Positions 55,825 through 64,000 of a stretch of DNA of 64,000 nt are shown here, one piece after another. Positions within the stretch are counted from its first letter, which is position 1. The number at the start of each line of letters is the position of its first letter. Source of the DNA: Rhodamnia argentea (lineage: Eukaryota > Streptophyta > Magnoliopsida > Myrtales > Myrtaceae); NCBI RefSeq assembly GCF_020921035.1, contig NC_063151.1, forward strand, positions 16,932,934-16,996,933, written 5' to 3'. The position numbers and the translations under genes were made by a program. A model generated the notes under the pieces. The model made no database searches. It had not been told where the DNA came from and saw only the letters and a program-made list of their open reading frames with translations.

Positions 55825-57879
55825 TTCAAGAATCTTCATCATGATACACGCGCTCGATTCTGCAGAAGCCAGAACTCGAGGTTTCTCGGGGCACCAGTAT
55901 TGGTAGAAAGAAATATCAAATGTGGACAATGTGATCGTGGAACAGACTTTCGAATCGAGAGATGTTGGGATTGCTTCTAGAGAGACCTATAGACCGTGGA
56001 ACAATTGAAACTCTCTACGTCCTTTATCTCTATCTCTATATATACTTGTCGTACATGGAAGTTGACAAATTGGGTAAGGTGAGGAAAAGTCAAAGGCTTT
56101 GAAGCTTTCTTTGTATGTCTCTGTTTCATTTGATCACTACTTTCTAGGAGGTAGGTCGGGCCTCGTTGACAATTGAAGGTGTTCAATGAATTAGGACAAT
56201 GACCTATAGGTTTGGATGAAGCACAAACTTGATTTCCTATCGTCTCTTTCATTGCGTAAAAGGCCAAAGTGCTGCTCAAGCAAGCAAAGATGTCCATGAA
56301 TTTGCATTGTACATTGGAAGAGCAATACCGCATAAATAAGCAAGCAAAGCAATCTAGACATTTTGGGAACTTACCGAGACCGACTAATTTATCCTATACT
56401 GCATTGCAATCGAAAAGGCGAATTGTTCCGCCGTGGAGCCCATTTCGTATATCCATGATTCAATTGTAACTATCTTGTGTTGTACTGAAAATGTGAAGTG
56501 TTATTTATAATATGTTTGTCAATACATAGTTAAAAGCTGCGACTTCTTTAAAATGGGTCAAATAGCTTGCTAAATGACTTTAAGCAGTTAAAGCTTTAGG
56601 GGTGTTCGAGTTATGAGATGTTCGCCAAACACTTTAGAAAAAAAGTTTTCGTAAGTGAAGTTGCTACAACAACATCGTATCAAGGGGCTTTTAATCGTAT
56701 ATATTTCTATTGAATACCTTATTTAGTAGTGTACCATGACTCTAAAGGTAACTCGATAGAAAATAAGTAGCCGACTACACCGTCACTATCACTCTTAGAA
56801 GAGTGGCGGTGCAGTCTACACGGCATATTTTCTTATGGAAATGAAAAATCAAAAAGAATTTCATTTGTTTACTCATCGACGCATTTCACGTGTGTGCTTC
56901 GATTTGCCTGTCTTGTGTAAAGTAGAATGTACGGTCTTGCTTGCCCCATTACAAGTTGCTTGTAACGGTGACATTATGCTAGCCAAGTCCTAACTTAATC
57001 TGTTTGAGGTATCAGTGCTCACCACCGCGGGATAAAATCTATGCAAGAGGCTCACTTAATCTAGCCAAGTAGAAAAATGCTCCGAACCCAACTAGAAGCG
57101 AATGAAGTTATTTCTTAATGCATAAGATGTGCAAGTAGGAACAATTATAGTGTGTATCAAAGTAACTTATATTGTAATAGACATCAAGAAAACCAAAACG
57201 TTATTTAACGACAAATAATATGTATATAGAAATATAACAATAGTCTAATTATTCGTATTATTTGGAACGAATAACGTTATGCTCGAATCACCTAATGAAT
57301 TTTAACTCGGGTATTTCACAAGTATTACAAACTATCTATTTTGGATGAGTTTCCTCGACACTTCGACTCGAACTTGGCAACATTTCAATCGAGATCGGAT
57401 CACCCACGAACACAAAAGGTGGGTTATCCATTGAAGAGATGGACACCAACGACTTGTCAAACCGTTTTGGTTCGCAGAACCGTGGACCGTTGCCAATTAC
57501 ACGTGTCGCCAAGTTATGATCCTGACGGTGGGAGGTAATCCAAAACCAAGACCTACACCCTCAGTTGACCGAGAAGTCGTTGGTTGCTCTCGGACCGCCA
57601 CGTGGGAGAACATCGGTTGCTCTCGAAAAATATACTATTTAGGAAATAAATATTTTTTAAAAATAATTATTTGTATCACTTAAAATTATTAATCAATAAA
57701 AAATATTTTTATTATTAACAATAATTTATATTTTAATAATTTGGCAGATAATGAAAATATTTTTCTTTCATTCATTTTTATAAGCTATATAAGCAATTAT
57801 TTTTTTAAAAAATATTTTTTAAATTATTAATTTTTTTTTCAAAATAAATAAACAGAGCCAGTAATTTGACAACGCCCCT
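55825..57879. other. Intergenic DNA upstream of the 5-phosphatase
   Basis: The first part is the leader and promoter of IP5P11. 'ctctatatatacttg' (about 56034-56048, plus strand) offers TATA-like sequence, but the core promoter is not defined. The remainder is AT-rich with no gene recognised. The sequence at 57630-57850 is extremely AT-rich. Confidence 0.4.
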
Positions 57880-58232
57880 CCAAATTATCTGTTCATGGTG
57901 CATGTCTTTACAAACGAGGGACTATGGTTTTCGTTGAAGTCAAATGTCTCCATGCTTAGCGAACGCGATATGGCAAAGCTCTGCGTGTATATTTTGTCTT
58001 TTCTCAGCAATATCCATGCGTTTCATTTTCAGATTCTATTCTTTGATTCTTTTCTCATGCTCTTGGTATTAATATGTAATTGATGTGTATCATGGAGTAT
58101 TTTTCTTTAATTATGTTTCTATTTGTATCCTAACAGTAATATATAAATACATATCATGCAACCTTAATTAAGATCAAACTATACTCCGTTGTTATTCTCT
58201 CTCTGATTCTAAAGATTGATATGGTATCAAAG
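57880..58232 (+). mobile_element. Possible copia 5' LTR end and primer-binding site
   Basis: 'tggtatcaaag' at 58222-58232 resembles the initiator tRNA-Met primer site of copia elements ('tggtatcagag'). The AT-rich sequence before it, with 'tatataaatac' (about 58141-58151), would be the end of an LTR. The LTR's start is not defined. It matches the orientation of the copia relic downstream. Confidence 0.4.
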
Positions 58233-58567
58233 TAAGAAAATACGTCAAAGTTTTTTAACATTTTTAACCAAATCAATATTATCTCTACTTTCGACCCAAA
58301 AAAAAAAAAAACATTATCTCTAAAATTTCTGACACATCTCGAGTTTTTTTTCTCCTTCTCGAACATCTCTTTAAGCATTATCTTTTATTTCAATTAATCT
58401 CAATTTCCCATCACTTTTTCCCAACATTGCGCCTACTTCCATTTCTTCTCTTCTCACTCATTCTATGTAGACTAGTGTCAAATTTGAAATCTCTAAATTC
58501 AGAAAAATTATTAATCTCTTTCATTTTGTTTATGAAGAGGCATTGACTTGCTACTCTAGGGCCCTTC

Positions 58568-59935
58568 TTGAAAGCGACCATGACAGATGAGTTTAACGCC
58601 TTGGCCGCCAGCCACACATGGGATCTTGTATTACCTAATCCTTCTAAGAATTTATTCTATTGTGAATGGGTTCTAAGGTTCAAGGAAAAATTCGATAGAA
58701 CTATCGATTGAATGCTTCAAAACTCGCCTTATTGCACATGGGTTTAAGCAGTGGGCTTGATTGAACTATGATGAGACCTTTAGCCTATTCGTTTAAACCT
58801 ACTATAATTCAAGTTGTTCCCTATGTTGTGATTTCCATAGTAAGTCATACATATAATGTTAAATATGTATTCTTACACGGCATTTTTGTGAGAAAGCTTA
58901 CATGCATCAACCTCTCGGTTTCTTTCATTTTAAATTCTTGAATTATGTGTGCCGTTTATGGAAAGACATCTATGATTTAAAACACTCCACTTGAATTGTT
59001 TCATTGTTTCGACGGCTTTTTACTATCTTTGGGCTTCATAACAAGTAAGGTCGATCCTTCGCTATTGTCTATGCTTCCTCTTTGGGCCGTCTGTATCTTC
59101 TGTTGAATATTGATGATCTCCTTAACAACAGTGATACTCTTCGTTTATTAGGGATTACTTCACCATTTCTTTGGCATTGGGGCTCATTAGCCCTCTAATG
59201 ATACTATGTGATTCCAAGCCACGTATGTTGTGGGCTTTTACGCAAGTTTGATCGGTCAAGTTTGTATCTACCCCCTTTGCCTCGAAATGTTGTCCGCTAC
59301 AATGGTGAGCTTCTTGTCTCTTCGATTTTGTATCCACAAAAGGTTGGTGAACCGCAATATATGTTCATGACTAGTCTTGATCAATTTTGCAGCGAACTTG
59401 ATTATTCAGTTCATAAATCAAATCCAATTACCTCATCTCAGGGCGTCAAACGTATATGTCGATATTTAGTTGGTATTCACTAGTTTGCTTATTGAGTGGT
59501 ATTCTTCGACTTCATTGACTGCTTACGAGGATGCAAACTAGGCTAAGTGCTCCGATACCCGACAGTCGACCTTGGATTTTTGTGTCTTTCTAGGCACCAA
59601 TCTTATTTCGTGGAGTGCCAATAAAACAGCTCACTATAGCCCCTTCTAATACGAAGGCAGAGCCTCACGTTATAGCTCATTGTGTTGTTGAGACTATATG
59701 GATTAGCAATTTACTTCATGAGCTTGGGCTTCCCATTATTCATCGCGCCGTTTATTGTGACGACATCCCCACTACCTACCTTGCTCTCAACCCGTGTTTC
59801 ATGCTTGCACCAAACACATTGAGTTGGATTTTCACTTTTGTCGAGAATCACTTCCGAGAATTTACATATTTGCTATGTGCCTACAATGGATCGGTTGGCA
59901 GACATTTCACCAAGGGGCTACGTAGTCAGTGACAC
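58568..59935 (+). pseudogene. Decayed copia polyprotein (reverse transcriptase and RNase H)
   Basis: Across three plus-strand frames, with many stops, the sequence reads pieces of copia Pol in the right order. 'MTDEFNALAASHTWDLVLP' and 'LKTRLIAHGFKQ' start the reverse transcriptase. A 'VFLHG' block follows, then 'VCRLWKDIYDLKHS' and 'FTTSKVDPS'-like text. Next comes 'GVKRICRYLVGIH' (about 59440-59480). The RNase H section is 'LGTNLISWS', 'AHCVVETIWISNLLHELG' (about 59680-59740), 'VYCDDIPTTYLALNP', and finally 'TKGLRSQ'. Gag, protease and integrase are absent between the primer site and here, implying a large internal deletion. It is not functional. Confidence 0.8.
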
Positions 59936-60254
59936 ACGCTATTGAAATTCAATTTCTCGGTTGTTACACCTACTTTGTATTGAGCAAGTATCAATATGTA
60001 ACTGACTTGTATAATATTGGTCTATCTACTCTAGCTCTAAGATCAATTAAAGGAGATGCCTTCCGTGTAAAAAGAAAGAAAGAAAACGTAAATGAATGTT
60101 ATTTAATCGTTTTTCCTTCTTTTGGTCCATGCCCTTGAATTATTCTGTCTTCTTTTATGCCCCTTTAATTCTAATTAATGTAACGTCACCTTGCAATAGC
60201 ATTCAAACATCGGATGAGCTCCAAATTGTCATATGATGCAGCCGGCCTTTTGCA

Positions 60255-60906
60255 GGAAAATTAACAAAAAAATCTTAAATCTATTACAATTATGCCAATT
60301 CAGTTCTAAACCTTTTGTATTCGTGTCAATTCGGTCAATAGACCTTTTGCATTTGTGCCAGCGAAGTCTTTTCGGCCAATTTTGGATGAAAATCGTTGAC
60401 GTGACGTGACGCGACCGATACTAACGTGGCCAATTTTTAATATTTATTTTATTTATTTTTCTTTCTTCTTCTTCCTCTAGCTGACCGCAGAGCCTTGTGA
60501 TCAGCAAGAGGTGAGGGTTGGCGAAGCTCGCCCCTAGTGAGGTCGGCCACGCCATGATCGCACAAGGCTTGACCTCGCTATTGCTTGGAGGGGTCGAGCC
60601 TCGCCTCGGGTTGATTGCTAGGTTGGGCGACCGGTCAAAGGAAGAAGAAGATAAAAACAGAGAAAGAGAAAGGAAAGGAAAAAAAACGAAAAAGAAAATA
60701 AGCAATAAATATTCAAAAAATATTAAAATATTATAAAAAATTAGCCACGTTAGCGTCGGTTGCGCTACGTCAATGATTTTCGATCAAAATTAGTTGGAAA
60801 AACTGAATTGACACAAAGACAACATGTTTAGAATTAGATTGAATAAAATTTAGGACTGAATTTGCACGATTGTAATAGGCTTAGGATTTTTTTGTTAAAC
60901 TTTCCC
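60255..60906. mobile_element. Foldback/TIR element, family 1 (best-preserved copy)
   Basis: The left end is 'ggaaaattaacaaaaaaatc'. The right end, inverted, is 'gggaaagtttaacaaaaaaa'. The similarity continues for over 50 bp ('ctattacaattatgccaatt' against 'ctattacaatcgtgcaaatt'). The inner arms 'atcgttgacgtgacg' and 'cgttagcgtcggttgcg' flank a T/A-rich zone and a GC-rich core (60480-60640). This copy best defines the family's ends. No transposase and no convincing target-site duplication. Confidence 0.75.
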
Positions 60907-61958
60907 GAATTTTGGCTGTACATTTGGGCTGTCCTGTTATCCCATCCAACCTCGGCAAATTATCTTGTAACATTGTATCAATTAGTCAGTCAAACCATGT
61001 CGAGGTACTGGTTATATTTCCTTTTCGATCATTTTGTCAAATCCGACAAGTTTTATCGAACGAACGTTCTCCAACCAAACCTCCCATGAAAATCCTTAGT
61101 TCGACGTTACGAGCGTCCGAAGTTCGTGGACCAGGTGTGTTTTTTTTTTTTTTTTTTTTGGTGGGTCGAAAGTTGCTTTCATAGTTCCACTTGTCACCCA
61201 ATCCTCTATTTCTTATACCCTTTTTCTCCTTCTCCGCATGTACAGTAGTCTCCTTCAGGTGCGAGGTTGCGGAAATTTCTGGGACTGGAACGGTCATTTC
61301 AACTCCCCTTTCTTCTTCATCAAGAGCTTATCCCAGTTGCTTGCTGGAAGAGTGTGCCGGTCGGTTTCGGATGGCGTCTTCGACTTAAACCGGACTCAAT
61401 GGCCAACATGAGGAAAGCTTAAATCGGACCTCGTCGAAATCCTTGGTATCCCCATTCTCTTGCGCGCCTCCCCAGTTGATTTGTTCCCATTTCGCTGAGT
61501 TAGTCAATGGTCGCAAATTTTTGGTTAGTTCCCTGTTTTGCTTGTAGAAATTTGTTCGTTCCCTCAAAGAAAAAAAGAACCCCTAAATTCTTCCTGGGCA
61601 TCATGCAGTGGCAGTTCGTCATCCCGGTCAATAATTTCTGTCAGCTTATGGCATTGGAATTGTTTATGATTTTTGTATGTACTGGACCCAAAATTTTCTT
61701 GGAATGTCTATGAGTTGTTATGTTCGAGGTTGAATTCACATGTTTGTCAAACGGAAAGTAGGAAGTGTATTGACGGAGTTTTAGGTATACGCCTGAATTG
61801 GGTGGACCCAATTCGCGCACTGTCGCCTTTGCTGATGATTTTGAGCTTATGATGCTTCCGTTCATTTCAAATGTAAGCAGATGTTTTAGCCGGTGAAGTT
61901 GATTCATGAGAAAGATTCTCACTTTGTGTTTTTAACTTTTTTTTTCAAACAATTTCAG
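60907..61958 (+). other. Region upstream of the F-box gene
   Basis: Probably the promoter and untranslated first exon(s) of the F-box gene, up to the acceptor 'caatttcag' ending at 61958. A T-run lies at 61140-61159. The transcription start could not be placed. Confidence 0.4.
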
Positions 61959-61997
61959 GAAGGGCAAGGTTATTGGACATAGCTGGAAGAAAGCAAG

Positions 61998-63733
61998 ATG
62001 GTAAGCTGGAGTTTTTTTTGCTGTAGATGGCATTGTTCTTTTTCATTTTCCTTTTCATGCTGAAGTGCTATAGATGTCAATTGTTTTTCCTTTCCATGGG
62101 CCAAGTTTTGAATTGATTTTCGAATCAGGTGAAATTTGACAGTTATATCTTTGCTTACTGCAATGCTCCATCAGATACTAGACTTATTGATTGTTTGATG
62201 CAATTAAAGGCGGTCTGTTTGAGGTGCTCTCGTACACTCTTGACACTAGGAAAAGAAAATTGGTTAAATTAAAAGGGATTGCATTCTTCTCCATGAAAAA
62301 GATTACTTCGGGGAAGAGGGAAAATCAGATTCACTCCAGTAGTGCTTCTGAGTTTTGATCACAACAATTAGTAGGAGGTATCTAACGATGCCTCCAGGAG
62401 TGTTCTTGAAAAGTACAAGCCACAAGTGGGCATGGTTTTCATTCTGGCATGTGTGCAAGCAGCAGCTCAGTCACAAGTGATTTGCTTGCATACCCCTTAT
62501 ATTCTTCAGAATGGTAGTCGTTAGAAAGATTTCTGATATTGTGAAGGCATTTTGTTCTATACGGGGAAAGCCGGAAAGGGGGCATTGATTTCTGAAGAAG
62601 TTGAATATGTTATGTTTTGGAGATGCTTTGCTTGTACTCATACACTAACCTCGGTTTTCTTGTATGTAGTAGTTTCAATGGCTTTCCTGTTGGTCTTACA
62701 GTCAAAGGATAGACTTAATAGAGGACTCAACCCTAGAATTATTGGTGGAGATGTCTGAAATATTTTATCTTGATCCATCATACTACGTGTTCACCCATAC
62801 TCTGACTTGCTATGCAAGATGCACTTTAAGAAAATCTGACGTTTTCTTTCTTTTGGTTTGAATTCTTAGTCATATGATGGACGAATCTTGCAGCAGAAAA
62901 GAGAAGCACCCAAAAGTCCTTGCCAGACGGAGATTGAACTGGATAGGTTCAGTCGCTTGCCAGGACATATTATAGATCAAATCCTGTCTCAGTTGTCGAT
63001 AAGGGATGCAGTAAGAACAAGTGTTCTGTCCACAAAATGGCGGTACAAGTGGGCCACACTTCCAAATCTTGTATTTGACAACCAATGTATTTCACTTACT
63101 TCCCAAGACCAGGTAGTCATCAAGAGTAAGCTTGTGAGCATTATCGACCATGTTCTCTTACTTCATAATGGTCCAGTGTACAAATTTCGGCTTTCTCATC
63201 GAGATCTTGTTGGTATCACCGATATCGACCGGTGGATTCTCCATCTGTCAAGGAGCCCTATCAGAGAATTTGTTCTTGAAATATGGAAGGGCCAAAGATA
63301 CAAGCTGCATTCTTGTTTGTTTTCATGCCAGAACTTGATGCATTTGGAGCTGTTTAATTGTTTGGTCAGACCTCCATCAACGTTTCATGGTTTTAAGAAT
63401 TTAAAGAGCCTCGACCTGCAACACGTTACAATGGGGCAAGATGTGTTTGAACATCTTATAACAACCTGTCCTCTTCTCGAAAGACTGACGTTGATGAATT
63501 TTGATGGTTTCTCTCATCTTAACATTGATGCACCAAGCCTTTTGTTCTTTGACATTGGAGGTGTCTTTGATGATGTAAGTTTCATAAATACATTCCAGTT
63601 AGCTCTAGTCTCCATTGGCTTGTATGCCAAAGATAAGATCAGCAAACGGCCTGGTTGTACTAGCAATTTGCTCAAGTTCTTTGCTCATTTGCCCCATATT
63701 CGAAGACTTGAGATACAGAGTTACTTTTTGAAG
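61998..63733 (+). CDS. F-box/FBD/LRR-repeat protein, 5' part (continues past the window)
   Basis: F-box proteins recruit substrates to SCF ubiquitin ligases. This one resembles Arabidopsis At1g13570. The large exon 62894-63733 encodes 280 residues: an F-box at about residues 14-60 ('LDRFSRLPGHIIDQILSQL', 'VLSTKWRYKWATLPNLVFD'), then leucine-rich repeats ('LMHLELFNCL', 'LKSLDLQHVTM', 'CPLLERLTLMNFDG'). It ends at a donor after 'IQSYFLK' (63734, gtaatgg). There is no suitable ATG in frame before the acceptor at 62893. The nearest plausible start is the ATG at 61998-62000, directly followed by a GT donor, so the start codon would be an exon end and the intron 62001-62893 phase 0. The C-terminal LRRs and FBD domain must lie beyond 64000. 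63734-64000 is intron. Confidence 0.8.
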
Positions 63734-64000
63734 GTAATGGTTTTTCGCGCCACTTAACAGGAGCTTATGTGTGTCTACAAAATTGATAACCATCGATGTA
63801 ATAGCTCTGTATGATTTTGTGATATCCATTTATTCCCTCTTACACAATATCTTAGCTATTTTCATTTTCAGTGAGAAGTTGAACTGTGAAATCATGAAGG
63901 GTTGTTGTTCCTCATTTCATGCTATACCATATAGCGTGTACTAATTCCTCATTTTAAAAACCATTCTCTTTACTAATATATTTTTCCTTATCTTTAATTC

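Noticed and set aside
55824..55929. Earlier in-frame start for the 5-phosphatase (35 more residues)
   Set aside because: The added residues do not resemble the family, while the 'MGYCC' start gives the usual length. Kept only as an alternative in the gene's entry.

Overview
This is nuclear DNA from a flowering plant. It has long AT-rich intergenic DNA, GT-AG introns, plant-specific gene families, nested LTR-retrotransposons and miniature inverted-repeat elements, and a decayed piece of chloroplast ndhB. A woody rosid is likely. The abundance of the 'not-quite-palindromic' TIR elements recalls Myrtales genomes, but that is a weak impression and the species is not determined.

I recognise six protein-coding genes. 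From left to right they are: an ER-type RING E3 ligase of the RMA/RNF185 group (8479-9183, +); the GT8 glycosyltransferase GATL1/PARVUS (14587-15687, +); a shortened P-class PPR protein like Arabidopsis At1g19290 (34975-36675, -); the ubiquitin-dependent peptidase DA1 (37847-43550, -, 11 coding exons that I could join in one frame to 481 residues); inositol polyphosphate 5-phosphatase 11 (53576-55824, -, 7 exons, 338 residues); and the start of an F-box/LRR/FBD gene that runs off the right edge (61998-63733, +). From memory, the first four match the Arabidopsis run At1g19310, At1g19300, At1g19290, At1g19270 in the same relative order. This is a conserved block that has been inflated here by repeats.

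The block has been rearranged between GATL1 and the PPR gene. About 3.9 kb around GATL1 (13325-17215) was duplicated. The second copy (30950-32672) lost two internal segments, leaving a headless, frameshifted GATL1 pseudogene. A 12.8 kb minus-strand LTR element (17539-30353) later inserted between the copies, inside a small TIR element. It has 2.85 kb LTRs, a primer-binding site resembling the 3' end of tRNA-Arg, and only a gag relic in place of a polyprotein, so it looks like a non-autonomous Tat/Ogre-type element. Near its 3' LTR is an array of hairpins that share a loop sequence but have different, internally complementary stems. This is the most unusual structure in the window.

The rest is mainly repeats. 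There are at least four families of foldback/TIR elements, several with a strikingly GC-rich core between AT-rich arms. There are also two or three hAT-like elements with 'GTTTGG' ends, one ending 20 bp from the IP5P11 stop codon. The remainder is a decayed copia element, a possible solo LTR, a possible SINE and several microsatellites. I saw no convincing tRNA, rRNA or miRNA gene. Exon boundaries were worked out by hand from splice signals and family conservation. Boundaries of repeat elements are approximate to about 5-20 bp.
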